64,000 nt of DNA from Planctomycetia bacterium (GTDB lineage: Bacteria > Planctomycetota > Phycisphaerae > UBA1845 > UTPLA1). The notes below the pieces were generated by a model, which had not been told where the DNA came from, did no database searches, and saw only the letters and a list, made by a program, of their open reading frames with translations. Positions 34,974 to 44,115 of this stretch are shown here, piece after piece. Each line of letters begins with the position of its first letter. Within the stretch, counting starts at the first letter, position 1. The position numbers and the translations under genes were made by a program. The stretch is from assembly GCA_015200345.1 (NCBI GenBank), contig CP054187.1, positions 2,712,470 through 2,776,469 of the forward strand, in the 5' to 3' direction.

Positions 34974-36497
34974 ATGGCGACGTATCTGGCTTCTCGCGGA
35001 AACCGCACGATGCTCGGCATGGGGTTGGTCCTCGGTCTTTGCGGCGCGGTGCTGCTCGGCATGCAATGCCCCGGCGGTCCGTCTATTCCCGGGATCACCG
35101 ACACGGACGGCGACGGCATCCCGGACAGTGAAGACAATTGTCCTAATGCGATCAATGCCGATCAGGCCGATGCCGATGGGGATGGCGTCGGCGATGTGTG
35201 CGAACCGCCGCCTCCCGGATCGGGCAACTCCGGCGTGACCGGCAAGTACGTCGGCTCGGCCCGCTGCGCGCAATGCCACGCGAACATCCACAACAACTGG
35301 GCCGCCACGCTGCACGCCAAGGCGTATGAATCGCTCGAAGCCATCGGCCAGCAAAACAACGCCAATTGCATCGGCTGCCACGTCGTCGGCTTTGGCGAAG
35401 AGGGCGGCTTTGTCGATCGCGCCACCACCAACGTGCTGGCCGGCGTCGGCTGCGAGGCCTGCCACGGCCCGGCGCGCGAACACGCGGAGAACGCCTCCGA
35501 TGAGACGCTTCGCCCGCCCAAGAACATTGCCTCGTCGATCTGTGGCCAGTGTCACACCGGTGAGCATCACCCGAATTACGATGAATGGCTAACGTCCGGC
35601 CACGCGATGGTCACCGAGGCACCGGCCAATTACTTCAAGAACGGCACCAGTCTGAACACGTGCGGCACCTGTCACTCCGGCGACTACCGCTTCCTCGCAA
35701 TCCTCAACAACCAGACCGTTGCTGATACGACGCTCCAGGGCGTCAATCGCGAGGACATGAATGCGGTCACCTGCGCCATCTGCCACAATCCGCACATGCG
35801 CACCGGCAACGCGGTGGATCCCGGTGACGGACGCGACTTCCAACTGCGATACCCCGAAGTCACCAGTCCGACTCCCACCAACACCATCGAGGCAACGACC
35901 AACGCCGAGCGATTCAACATCTGCGGCCAGTGCCACCACGGGCGAGGACGAACCTGGATGGACACCTCGCGCGGGCCGCACCACAGCGTCCAAGTGAACG
36001 TCTATGTCGGCGAGATGGCCATGCCCGCGACGACCGGCGACGATCCCGTCGTGCCGCTCGTTCCCAGCCGCGTCTCGGTGCACTCGTTTGCCACCGAGCA
36101 GTGCGCGACCTGTCACATGTATCGTGAGGACTTCCAGAGCGAAGAGGCTCCGGCCATCGCCGGCCACAGCTTCCAGGTCAGCACCAAGGGCTGTGCCAAC
36201 ACGGGTTGCCATCCGTCATCGGCGGCAGCCACTGCGGCGCTCGCCACGCTTCAGACCGAGATTCAGGGCAAGCTGGATGCGATCAAGGTGCGCCTGGATT
36301 CCTGGGGCAACTGGGAGTACACCTCCAACGGTGGCCCGGGCAGCGGCGGGCAGGCGTCGATTCCGGAACGCATCAAGAAGGTTCGCTTCATGTATCACTA
36401 CATCCTCGCCGACGGCAGCAAGGGCATTCACAATCCAGATTACGTGCGCGACATGCTGGATGAATGCGACGACTTGCTCACTGCCGAGGGGCTGTAG
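34974..36497 (+). CDS. Exported nonaheme c-type cytochrome with thrombospondin type 3 calcium repeats
   Basis: A 507-residue protein. An N-terminal hydrophobic export signal (about 12-31) ends near GMQC. It is followed by a calcium-binding type 3 repeat (about 42-77: DTDGDGIPDSEDNCP, then DADGDGVGDVC). The rest carries nine haem motifs: CAQCH (98-102), CIGCH, CEACH, CGQCH, CGTCH, CAICH, CGQCH, CATCH and a final CX4CH (CANTGCH). Extra histidines (for example HHGRGRTWM) could be distal ligands. The Gln before the signal cysteine departs from the usual lipobox, so lipidation is uncertain. It is followed by a second multiheme gene. Probably a periplasmic or surface electron carrier; enzymatic activity cannot be excluded. 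Confidence 0.88.
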   Translation: MATYLASRGNRTMLGMGLVLGLCGAVLLGMQCPGGPSIPGITDTDGDGIPDSEDNCPNAINADQADADGDGVGDVCEPPPPGSGNSGVTGKYVGSARCAQCHANIHNNWAATLHAKAYESLEAIGQQNNANCIGCHVVGFGEEGGFVDRATTNVLAGVGCEACHGPAREHAENASDETLRPPKNIASSICGQCHTGEHHPNYDEWLTSGHAMVTEAPANYFKNGTSLNTCGTCHSGDYRFLAILNNQTVADTTLQGVNREDMNAVTCAICHNPHMRTGNAVDPGDGRDFQLRYPEVTSPTPTNTIEATTNAERFNICGQCHHGRGRTWMDTSRGPHHSVQVNVYVGEMAMPATTGDDPVVPLVPSRVSVHSFATEQCATCHMYREDFQSEEAPAIAGHSFQVSTKGCANTGCHPSSAAATAALATLQTEIQGKLDAIKVRLDSWGNWEYTSNGGPGSGGQASIPERIKKVRFMYHYILADGSKGIHNPDYVRDMLDECDDLLTAEGL

Positions 36498-36507
36498 TGC
36501 ATCGTAG

Positions 36508-36539
36508 CGCCCGGTGCCGAGGTCGCTCGGCGCCGGGCG
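36508..36539. other. Strong hairpin between two cytochrome genes
   Basis: A 14-bp stem (CGCCCGGTGCCGAG pairing with CTCGGCGCCGGGCG, one G-T wobble) encloses the 4-base loop GTCG, 11 bases after the upstream stop codon. No T-tract follows, so it is more likely an mRNA-stabilising or processing structure than an intrinsic terminator. Confidence 0.5.
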
Positions 36540-36679
36540 AAGTGATCACGCCGGGTGCGTCGATTGCGCCGTCAGACCGTTCGTGCTTCCACAACCGATC
36601 CCTGTCCTCGTTCCGCAAAGCGCCCTAAAGTAAGGATGTGTTTCCGGGGCGCCATCCGCGGTCTGGATTGGGATGCACC

Positions 36680-37990
36680 ATGCACGAAACCATCAAGCCT
36701 GTCGCCATGCGTCGCGTGACCCGACGCATCGTCCTGCTGCTCGGCTTTGGTGCGGGCGCGCTCGCGCTGCCCGCCGCGCAGTGCGTCTCGATCGGAAATC
36801 CGCCGCCGAACTACGGCGTCTATTACAACACGACCGACCCGACCAACAACGGCGCGACCTACGTCGGTTCCGCCGCGTGCCGATCGTGTCACAACGACTT
36901 CGCCGCGGCGCACGCCATTCACGGTCACGCGCACACGATGAAGACGCCCCAGGGCGCGCCGCCGACTTATCCCGCCGAAGCGCCGCTCGCCGGCGTGCCC
37001 AACCCTCCCGACGGCTTCGCATGGACCGACATCTCGTACGTCGTCGGTGGGCACCTGCACGGCGCGCGGTTTCTCGATCAGGCTGGTAACCTCATCATCA
37101 ATTCCACCAGCGGCGTCGATTCGCAGTGGAATCTCAAATCGCCCCCCAACGGCGGCGCTGCGCGCTTCGCGCCGTTCGGACCAGCCGACCCCGTTCCACT
37201 GCCGTTTACCTTTAACGAGTTCGCGCCGCGCACCACCGGCGCGCGGCCGCAGGACCCCGCCGCGCCGCGTTTTCAGGACGGCCGCGCCGGCATTCGCGGC
37301 ACCTGGTCCGAGCCGGGCGTTCAGTGCGAGGCGTGTCACGGTCCCGGCTCGAATCACCTGCCCGATCCGTTCGCGCGAGAGTTGTTTGTCGATCTCACCG
37401 GCGCGGAGAGCTGCTTCAAGTGTCACAGCCAGCCGTATGGCGCGACCGACGGCGTGATTCCGGTGGACGAGGCGTTCATCGTGCCGCTGGCACAGTATCC
37501 CGAGCTGCGCGCCAGCGGGGGGCATCGCGATTTCTCCTGCACGTACTGTCATGACACGCACGCGTCATCGGTGTTTGATCCCGATCGCGGCATTCGCAAT
37601 CGCTGCACCGCCTGCCACGACACGTTCGATCTGGGCTTCCACACCGGCGAGGTCTTCACGCGCGGCGATTATTCCGAGCCATTGAGCTGCGAAAGCTGTC
37701 ACATGCCCTTCGCCGTGCGGAGCTACTCGACGGCCGATCCGGCGGTGGTGGGGCCGGTGGCGCGCGTGGCCGACACGCGCTCGCACATCTTCCGCATCAA
37801 CACCCAGCCGGTCGATTACATCGCGTTCCTATCGCAGGACGGCACGCAGGTGCGCCGCGATGCCCAGGGCCGCGCGGCGCTGACGGTCGATTACATTTGT
37901 CTTCGATGCCACAACGGCAACGGCGCTTTTTCGCTGACGCTGGAACGCGCCGCGGAAATCGCGTCGCAGATTCACAAGACATTTGAATAG
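36680..37990 (+). CDS. Exported heptaheme c-type cytochrome
   Basis: A 436-residue exported protein. A signal segment (about 10-36) ends at PAAQC. Seven CXXCH motifs follow: CRSCH, CEACH, CFKCH, CTYCH, CTACH, CESCH and CLRCH, with many spare histidines (HAIHGHAHTM, GGHLHGARF) that can be distal haem ligands or a catalytic site. The spacing, with a wide gap between the first and second motifs (about 150 residues, including a long GGHLHGARF-NSTSG section), is reminiscent of multiheme oxidoreductases of the cytochrome c554/hydroxylamine-oxidoreductase superfamily, but I cannot assign one. It shares the Gln-Cys signal ending with the preceding cytochrome. Start ATG 36680 gives a signal peptide. 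Confidence 0.85.
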   Translation: MHETIKPVAMRRVTRRIVLLLGFGAGALALPAAQCVSIGNPPPNYGVYYNTTDPTNNGATYVGSAACRSCHNDFAAAHAIHGHAHTMKTPQGAPPTYPAEAPLAGVPNPPDGFAWTDISYVVGGHLHGARFLDQAGNLIINSTSGVDSQWNLKSPPNGGAARFAPFGPADPVPLPFTFNEFAPRTTGARPQDPAAPRFQDGRAGIRGTWSEPGVQCEACHGPGSNHLPDPFARELFVDLTGAESCFKCHSQPYGATDGVIPVDEAFIVPLAQYPELRASGGHRDFSCTYCHDTHASSVFDPDRGIRNRCTACHDTFDLGFHTGEVFTRGDYSEPLSCESCHMPFAVRSYSTADPAVVGPVARVADTRSHIFRINTQPVDYIAFLSQDGTQVRRDAQGRAALTVDYICLRCHNGNGAFSLTLERAAEIASQIHKTFE

Positions 37991-38336
37991 ACCGGCTCGG
38001 CGCGGTCGCAGGCGCCGCCGCCGCCGTCGCAGCGCGGGCACGGCCTACCGGCTTTTTCGCGCCGTGCGGGCGCACTGGCAGCATTGGGGCAGAGCCGCGC
38101 GCGTCAGCAAGTCGCAGATCCGCCGTGGCTAGCGGGTTCGCATGCGAGAACGTCAGGAATCCGCTCTCTAACGGTCGCGGCTTGGATCAAAACGCAAACG
38201 CTATCAATCCCAGCGCGGCCGGTCGGCTTTTCCGTTCCCCTGTGTTTGGTTACATTACCCGGCTCGAAACCCAGCGCGATTCGGACCGCTCCCGCGCGTT
38301 CCGAGCGAACAATGACATCTTGAATGAGGCCGACCC
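37991..38336. other. Intergenic region between cytochrome and etfA genes
   Basis: 346 bases with no supported gene on either strand. In particular there is no etfB. A minus-strand segment (about 37980-38130) reads as cysteine-rich peptides (CCQC and CPRC) but in two different frames interrupted by a stop, so it is not called. Confidence 0.5.
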
Positions 38337-39323
38337 ATGACGAAGGACGTACTCGTATTCGTTGAACAGCGAGATGGAAAGATTCTGCCCGCGGCGATGC
38401 AGGCGATTTCGACTGCGGCGATGCTGGCCGGCAAGACCGGCGGGCGCGTGGCAGCGGCATTGATCGGCAGCGGCCTCGCGCCGCTCGCAGATCAGCTCGA
38501 CGCCGCCGGCGTCGCAACGACGTACCTTTGCGAATCCGACGCGCTGGCGAAGTACAACGCCGTCACCTACGCGCGGTCGCTGGCGTCGATCATCCAGAAG
38601 GCCGATCCGCAGATTGTCTTGCTGGCCGCGTCGTTCATGGGGCGCGATCTGGCGCCGCGCGTCGCCGTGCGCGTGAACGCCGGCCTCGCCACCGATTGCG
38701 TTGAGTTTGATATCGAGGGCAACGGCGCGCTGGTCGTCCGCCGGCCGATCTACAACGGCAAGGCGACGAGCAAGGTTCACTTCAACGCCGGCCGCGTGCA
38801 GATGGCATCGGTGCGGCCCAACACGTTCGCCATGCCCGGCGGCGCGACGAGCAAGGCCGAGCGCGTGAGCGTGCCGTTCAACGCCGACGCGGGCGATGCG
38901 CGACAGGTGACGAAGGAAATCGTACGCACCGGCGGCGCGGAGAAGGACGTGACCGAGGCGGCGATCGTTGTCTCCGGTGGGCGGAGTCTCAAGTCCGAGG
39001 AGAATTTCAAGATCATTTTCGATCTCGCACACGCGCTGGATGCGGCCGTCGGCGCGAGCCGCGCGGCGTGCGACGCGGGCTATCAGCCGCACTCGCGGCA
39101 GGTGGGTCTGACGGGCAAGACGGTGACGCCGTCGCTTTACGTCGCATGCGGAATCAGCGGGGCGATTCAGCACCTGGCTGGCATGCGCGGCAGCCGCCGG
39201 ATCGTGGCGATCAACAGCGACCCCGAAGCGCCGATTTTCAAGGTGGCGGATTACGGCGTGGTGGCGGACCTGTTCACGTTTGTGCCGTTGCTGACAGAGG
39301 AAGTGAAGAAGGTCAAGCACTGA
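38337..39323 (+). CDS. etfA: Electron transfer flavoprotein alpha subunit
   Basis: A 328-residue FAD-binding subunit that accepts electrons from acyl-CoA and related dehydrogenases. The N-terminal domain begins VLVFVEQRDGKILPAAMQA. The C-terminal FAD domain shows VVSGGRSLKSEENFKII, GASRAACDAGY, RQVGLTGKTVTPSLYVACGISGAIQHLAGM and INSDPEAPIFKVADYGVVADL. GAGG precedes the ATG. The beta subunit gene, normally adjacent, is absent on both sides. The next gene encodes a membrane iron-sulfur oxidoreductase suited to passing ETF electrons to quinone. Confidence 0.95.
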   Translation: MTKDVLVFVEQRDGKILPAAMQAISTAAMLAGKTGGRVAAALIGSGLAPLADQLDAAGVATTYLCESDALAKYNAVTYARSLASIIQKADPQIVLLAASFMGRDLAPRVAVRVNAGLATDCVEFDIEGNGALVVRRPIYNGKATSKVHFNAGRVQMASVRPNTFAMPGGATSKAERVSVPFNADAGDARQVTKEIVRTGGAEKDVTEAAIVVSGGRSLKSEENFKIIFDLAHALDAAVGASRAACDAGYQPHSRQVGLTGKTVTPSLYVACGISGAIQHLAGMRGSRRIVAINSDPEAPIFKVADYGVVADLFTFVPLLTEEVKKVKH

Positions 39324-39376
39324 CGCCGTTCTCGCGGCAGGTCGCCGAGATGATCGAGGTTCGTACGGCCAGCGTG

Positions 39377-39507
39377 CAAGCTGTTTCAAAACCCCCTTTC
39401 CCTTTCAGGGAGAGGGTCGGGGTGAGGGTGAATCCTTTCGGTTGAACTACTTGTCCCCCTCACCCAACCACTCCCCCCAGGGGGAGAGGAGTTTTGAAGC
39501 CGGTTCT
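39377..39507 (-). repeat. ~130-bp dispersed inverted-repeat element, copy 2
   Basis: The reverse complement is nearly identical to copy 1 at 22193 along its length, including the terminal GTTTCAAAAC/GTTTTGAAAC and the non-palindromic centre. It fills most of the gap between etfA and the next gene and could form a large hairpin in their shared transcript. Confidence 0.85.
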
Positions 39508-39558
39508 AGGCCTCAAGCGGCTGTTCTGATCCAACGACTCTCGTTTACACTCTTGGAC

Positions 39559-41646
39559 ATGAACCCCATCGCCATGTCGCTCCTGCTCGTCGTCGCCTGG
39601 GGCCTGTTTGCCTGGCAGCTCAAGCGCCGTTACGCATTGATGACCCTGGGCCCCGGAGAGAACCGCCTCGACCAGATCGGCGAGCGCCTGCGCCGCACAT
39701 GGCAATATGCCTTCGCCCAGAAACGCATGCGCCGTTACTGGTGGGCCGGCGTCGCGCACCAGTTCATCTTCCTCGGCTTCATCGTCCTGCTGCTGCGTTC
39801 GCTGCTCCTGTTCGGCCGCGGGTTCGATGCCGATTTCACTTTCTGGGGCCTGCTCGCGCGCGGCACGGCGCTGGGCGACGGCTACTCCCTGTTGAAGGAC
39901 ATCTTCGTCATCCTCGTCATCCTTTCGGCGGCGCTCTTTCTCTACTATCGCCTCATCAAGCGCGAACGCCGCATGACGCTCTCCACCGAGGGCGTCATCA
40001 TCTTGCTCATCATTGAATCCATGATGTGGGCCGATATCCTCCACGACGGCGCCGAACAGCGCCTGCACGCGCACCGCGCGGTCGCGACCGCGGCCGTCTC
40101 GCACACCGGTTTTGACGGATTCGAACCGGCCGGCTCGATCATGGCGATGGCGTTGAGCGGCGTCGGCAGCGAGTCGGCCTTGTCGGTGCTCTCCGCCGTC
40201 GGCTTCTGGACGCACGTCACGCTCGTGCTGCTGTTTCTCAATTTGCTGCCGATCTCCAAGCACTTCCACATTGTCACGGCCATCCCGAACGTTTTCACGC
40301 AGTCGCTCCGTCCGCGCGGGCGATTGCCGAACGTCGAGGACATCGAGGGCAAGATTGAGCGTGAAGAGACGCTGGGCCTGGCCCGCATCACGCAGCTATC
40401 CTGGAAGAGCGTGCTTGATCTTTACACTTGCACCGAGTGCGGCCGCTGCACCGATCACTGCCCGGCGAACCAGACCGGCAAGTTGCTCTCGCCCAAGCAA
40501 TTGACGCTCGACCTGCGCGATTACGTTTATCAGAACGAAGGCAGGCTCATCGCCGCGAAACGTGCCGCGCGTGGTGCGAATGGTGACGGCGCGAACGGCA
40601 ACGGGGATGCGTGGAAGCCCGAGGACCTGTTGCCGGACATCATCAAGCCGGAAGTAATCTGGGCGTGCACGACGTGTGGCGCGTGCGAGACCGAGTGCCC
40701 GGTGTTTATCACTTATGTTGACAAAATCGTCGACATGCGTCGGCACCTTGTGATGGAAAAGTCGGAGTTCCCCACCGAGTTGCAGAACGCCTTCCGCGGC
40801 ATGGAGTCCAACTCCAATCCGTGGAACTTTCCGGCGAGCGATCGCGCGGCGTGGGCGGCCGATCTGAACGTGCCGCGCATCGCCGAGAAGCCCGACGCGG
40901 CGGTGCTGTTCTGGGTCGGCTGCTCGGCGTCCTTTGACGATCGCGCGAGGCGGATCGCCCGCGCGACGGCGCAGTTGCTCCAGGCCGCCGGCGTTGATTT
41001 CGCTATTCTTGCGGAAGAAGAACAATGCACCGGCGACCCGGCGCGGCGGGCCGGCAACGAGTTTCTCTTTCAGATGCTGGCGCAGGCGAACGTCGAAACG
41101 CTCAATCGCTACAACCCGCGGACCATCGTTACCACCTGCCCGCACTGCTTCAACACGTTGCTGAACGAATACCCCGACTTCGGCGGCAAGTTCAACGTCG
41201 TGCATCATTCCGTCTATCTCGCCGATCTCGTGAAGGCAGGCAAGCTGCGCCCTGCCAACCGAATCGATGCGAAGGTTGCTTATCACGATTCGTGCTACAT
41301 GGGGCGCTACAACGAGGTGTACGAGCCGCCGCGCGAGACGCTTCGCGCGATCCCCGGTCTCACGGTGCTGGAGCCGGCGCAAACGCGCGACCGCGGCCTG
41401 TGCTGCGGAGCGGGCGGGGCGCAGATGTTCAAGGAAGAGGAACACCCTCGCGAAGGCGCGCAGGGCGAGCGCGTCAACATCCGCAGGGCCGAACAACTGC
41501 TCGACACGAAGCCCGACCTGGTCGCCTCGAGCTGCCCGTTCTGTCAGCGCATGCTCATCGACGGACTCGCCAGCAAGCAGCGCGAGGACGTGAAGCAGTT
41601 TGACATCGCCGAGCTGCTCTGGCAGTCGGTGGAAACATCCGCGTGA
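39559..41646 (+). CDS. Membrane iron-sulfur ETF:quinone oxidoreductase (FadF/EMO type)
   Basis: A 695-residue protein. The N-terminal half has about six membrane helices with histidines resembling a NarI-like haem b domain. Then come two 4Fe-4S cluster sites (CTECGRCTDHCP and CTTCGACETECP) and two CCG domains like those of heterodisulfide reductase HdrD (VGCSASFDD and CTGDPARRAGNE; CPHCFNTLLNEYP; CCGAGGAQMFKEEE; SCPFCQRML). This is the layout of bacterial FadF and of the ETF:menaquinone oxidoreductases (EMO). Position next to etfA supports transfer of acyl-CoA-derived electrons to menaquinone. The start at 39559 precedes the first helix; the ribosome-binding site is weak. Confidence 0.88.
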   Translation: MNPIAMSLLLVVAWGLFAWQLKRRYALMTLGPGENRLDQIGERLRRTWQYAFAQKRMRRYWWAGVAHQFIFLGFIVLLLRSLLLFGRGFDADFTFWGLLARGTALGDGYSLLKDIFVILVILSAALFLYYRLIKRERRMTLSTEGVIILLIIESMMWADILHDGAEQRLHAHRAVATAAVSHTGFDGFEPAGSIMAMALSGVGSESALSVLSAVGFWTHVTLVLLFLNLLPISKHFHIVTAIPNVFTQSLRPRGRLPNVEDIEGKIEREETLGLARITQLSWKSVLDLYTCTECGRCTDHCPANQTGKLLSPKQLTLDLRDYVYQNEGRLIAAKRAARGANGDGANGNGDAWKPEDLLPDIIKPEVIWACTTCGACETECPVFITYVDKIVDMRRHLVMEKSEFPTELQNAFRGMESNSNPWNFPASDRAAWAADLNVPRIAEKPDAAVLFWVGCSASFDDRARRIARATAQLLQAAGVDFAILAEEEQCTGDPARRAGNEFLFQMLAQANVETLNRYNPRTIVTTCPHCFNTLLNEYPDFGGKFNVVHHSVYLADLVKAGKLRPANRIDAKVAYHDSCYMGRYNEVYEPPRETLRAIPGLTVLEPAQTRDRGLCCGAGGAQMFKEEEHPREGAQGERVNIRRAEQLLDTKPDLVASSCPFCQRMLIDGLASKQREDVKQFDIAELLWQSVETSA

Positions 41647-41701
41647 CGAATCGTCGAACGCGCACCGCAAGCCGCCTTATTTATCTCGACAAGAGTAAAT
41701 A

Positions 41702-42550
41702 TTATGGACCGGCCGGGCGCAGCTTCGCCGCCTCGCCGGTTTCCATCTGGTAGACGTGCTCCGCGCCGGGGTAGCCGCGGGCTTGAATGTCCGCGACGTA
41801 CGCGCTCACCGCGCGGGACATGTCGGCATGCAAATCGCCATAGCGCTTCACGAAGCGCGGCAGCGGGCCGGTGCTCAACCCCAGCATGTCGTGCAGCACG
41901 ACCACGTGCCCGTCGCAGTGCGGCCCCGCGCCGCAGCCGATCACCGGCAGGGCCGTCGATTCGGCGATGATCTTCGCCGGCTCGGGCGGAACGGCCTCCA
42001 GCAACAGCGCGCACGCGCCGGCGTCTTCCAGCCGTTTCGCATCGTCGATCAGCGTCTGCGCGGAGCGCGCGTCGCGACCCTGCGCGCGATAGCCGCCAAA
42101 CTGATGCACCGCCTGCGGCCGCAGCCCCAGGTGGACCATGACGGGAATCGTTGCCGCGGTCATGGCACGAACCGTGTCGGCGATGCGCGCGTCGCCCTCG
42201 ATCTTCACGCAATCGCAGCCGGCCTCGCCCATGAAGCGGCCGGCATTGCGAATCGCTTCCTGATGCGTGATGTTGAACGAGAGATAGGGCATGTCGCCAA
42301 TGAGGAAGGCGCTCGGTGCGCCGCGTCGCACGGCGGCGGCGATCGTCACCATGTAGTCCATCGTTGCGCGAAGCGTGGAATCGTGCCCGAGGACGACCTG
42401 CGCCGCCGAGTCACCGACGAGGATGCAATCGACGCCGGCGGCTTCCTCGATCTGGGCCGTGGGGAAGTCGTAAGCCGTCAGCATCGAGATCGGCGTGCGC
42501 GATCGTTTGCGAGAGACGAGCGTGGCGAGCGTGATTTTGTCGCGCGGCAT
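41702..42550 (-). CDS. panB: 3-methyl-2-oxobutanoate hydroxymethyltransferase
   Basis: A 282-residue TIM-barrel enzyme making ketopantoate for pantothenate and coenzyme A synthesis. Hallmarks are ISMLTAYDFPTAQIEEAAGVD, ILVGDSAAQVVLGHDST, VIGDMPYLSF, VKIEGDARI, VMVHLGLRPQAVHQFGGYRAQGRD and ESTALPVIGCGAGPHCDGHVVVLHDMLGL. The start at 42550 gives the standard N-terminus; longer in-frame versions add unrelated residues. It is convergent with the EMO gene. No panC or panD is adjacent. Confidence 0.97.
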   Translation of the reverse strand: MPRDKITLATLVSRKRSRTPISMLTAYDFPTAQIEEAAGVDCILVGDSAAQVVLGHDSTLRATMDYMVTIAAAVRRGAPSAFLIGDMPYLSFNITHQEAIRNAGRFMGEAGCDCVKIEGDARIADTVRAMTAATIPVMVHLGLRPQAVHQFGGYRAQGRDARSAQTLIDDAKRLEDAGACALLLEAVPPEPAKIIAESTALPVIGCGAGPHCDGHVVVLHDMLGLSTGPLPRFVKRYGDLHADMSRAVSAYVADIQARGYPGAEHVYQMETGEAAKLRPAGP

Positions 42551-42757
42551 GGCGGTCGTTCCGTGGGCGAATCGCTGTGAATAGTTTAGTCGCCGCGCAC
42601 GTCCGCGACAAATCGCGACGCAACGTCCGCGCGTGGAAACCGCGCCGGAGCGGGTCATCCCGGTCCCTGCCGGCGGCGCTCGATTGTAGGGGGATCGTCG
42701 CAAGGCAGGCGAGAAAGGGCCATGTTGTGCGCGATCACGTCGCGGCGGGGCGGTTCG

Positions 42758-43888
42758 TTAATCAATCGACAAACTCCGCACTTCCGGCGTCGGCGCTTCG
42801 AGCAGGCGTGCCACGGTCCCGGCGCGAACATCCGTCGACGCCGACCACACGAGGAAGAACATCGCCTCGCGCACCAGCCGCTGAACCGGCATCTGTCGAA
42901 GGAACCCCGTGCCCTTGCCGTAGACCAGTGCCGCTGCGGCGACGCGAACCAGCAGATCGTTGACCGCAATGCGCAGATCGGTCTTCTCATCGTTTGCTTC
43001 CGCCGGTTCATCGCCCGGCTCGGTGGTCCCCGCGCGCGCCGCTGACCGCGCTGCGGCCTGCTGCGTGATGCGATACAACCGCTCGCGCATGGCGTCGCAA
43101 CGGTGCGATATCTCCTCGGCGAGCGTTCGCAGCGCGCCGTTTGCGCTGCCGGCATGCGCGAGAATGAACGTCGCCATCGATCCCGCCAGCCCCACGCCGG
43201 CCGCCGCCACCACGTGCGGCCGAATCGTCATGCCAGATGACAGCGCATTGGCAGCCGGTCCACGGATCACGTGCGCGCGCGGCACGCGCACGTTGCGGCA
43301 ATGCACCTCGCTGGTCAGAGATGCCTGCAATGCCATCAAATCCATCGGCTTGTCGATCGTGACGCCGGGCGCGCGGGCGTCCACCGCCGCCAGCAGTTGA
43401 CGTCCGTCCGAAAGAAGCGCCGCCGTCACAATCACGTCACTGGACGCCGCCGACGTCACCCACGGCATCACGCCGTTGAGAACGAAATCATCACCCTCCG
43501 CCGCGGCGACCAGCGCCGGCCGCGCCCCCTGCCGGCTGGTGGTCACCTGGCTGATGCCGACCGTCGCCAGCAGATCGTTCCGCGCCAAACGCGGCAGGAG
43601 TTCGGCCTTGAGTGCGTCATTCGCGCCGTCTGCGATCAATTCACAGGCCCGATCACGCTGCGTGAGGATCAGCAGCGTCGTCAGGCAGCCTGCCGCAACG
43701 GCCTCGTAGGCCTGGGTCAATTGGACCTGATCCAATCCCCGCCCGCCGTACTCAACCGGGATCACCCATTGCCACGCTCCGACAGAGCCAAGCTCCGCCA
43801 GTGAGGACACAGGCCAGATTCCGGTAATATCGTTATGTGTGGCGTGTCGAGAGAGATTGCCGGCTAACTGTTGCAGAGCTTGCTCCAT
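42758..43888 (-). CDS. Acyl-CoA dehydrogenase-like protein
   Basis: A 376-residue protein with the acyl-CoA dehydrogenase fold: WQWVIPVEYGGRGLDQVQLTQAYEAVA in the N-terminal helical domain, ATVGISQVTTSRQGARPALVAAAEGDDFVLNGVMPWVTSA in the beta domain where FAD binds, and a helical C-terminal domain starting SGMTIRPHVVAAAGVGLAG. The middle and end are divergent (an insert rich in Ala/Glu around RAGTTEPGDEPAEANDEK), and I cannot identify the catalytic Glu. It may be a non-canonical flavoprotein oxidoreductase. Its nearness to etfA and the EMO gene suggests that it feeds the same chain. Confidence 0.75.
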   Translation of the reverse strand: MEQALQQLAGNLSRHATHNDITGIWPVSSLAELGSVGAWQWVIPVEYGGRGLDQVQLTQAYEAVAAGCLTTLLILTQRDRACELIADGANDALKAELLPRLARNDLLATVGISQVTTSRQGARPALVAAAEGDDFVLNGVMPWVTSAASSDVIVTAALLSDGRQLLAAVDARAPGVTIDKPMDLMALQASLTSEVHCRNVRVPRAHVIRGPAANALSSGMTIRPHVVAAAGVGLAGSMATFILAHAGSANGALRTLAEEISHRCDAMRERLYRITQQAAARSAARAGTTEPGDEPAEANDEKTDLRIAVNDLLVRVAAAALVYGKGTGFLRQMPVQRLVREAMFFLVWSASTDVRAGTVARLLEAPTPEVRSLSID

Positions 43889-44014
43889 GACCGGATTCTA
43901 ATGCTGCTTGGGCAGTGTGCCGACCGGGCCTGCATCGGTTCTGTTACGATTGAAATATCCCCCTCGCAGGCTTTCACTCGGATCTGTTCGAATGGCAAGC
44001 AATTGCTATTCGGG

Positions 44015-44044
44015 TTGACAGGATTTTTGCCTGCCCATTACACT
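44015..44044 (+). promoter_or_regulatory. Promoter of the ATP synthase operon
   Basis: A perfect TTGACA (44015-44020) and TACACT (44039-44044) are separated by 18 bases, with a predicted start near 44051. About 125 bases of leader precede atpZ. Confidence 0.65.
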
Positions 44045-44083
44045 TCCCCGTCCCAGTGGAGACGTGCTCCCGGAAGGCCTGAC

Positions 44084-44115
44084 AGGGCGGCGAAGAACGT
44101 TCGCCCTTTTATTTT
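44084..44115 (+). terminator. Terminator-like hairpin in the atp operon leader
   Basis: AGGGCG (44084-44089) pairs with CGCCCT (44102-44107), directly followed by TTTATTTT. It lies between the predicted promoter and the first gene, with no plus-strand gene upstream that would need it. This suggests premature termination or attenuation of the operon. Confidence 0.5.

Noticed and set aside
34677..35570. A 297-residue minus-strand open frame
   Set aside because: It is antisense to the nonaheme cytochrome with its dense CXXCH pattern, and has no recognisable domain.
37980..38130. Minus-strand cysteine-rich peptides (CCQC, CPRC) resembling a zinc ribbon
   Set aside because: The two cysteine pairs are in different frames separated by a stop, with no start codon or ribosome-binding site; most likely GC-rich chance sequence.
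43991..44006. TGGCAAGCAATTGC as a sigma-54 promoter for the atp operon
   Set aside because: The GG and GC are 9 rather than 10 bases apart, and a good sigma-70-type promoter lies just downstream.
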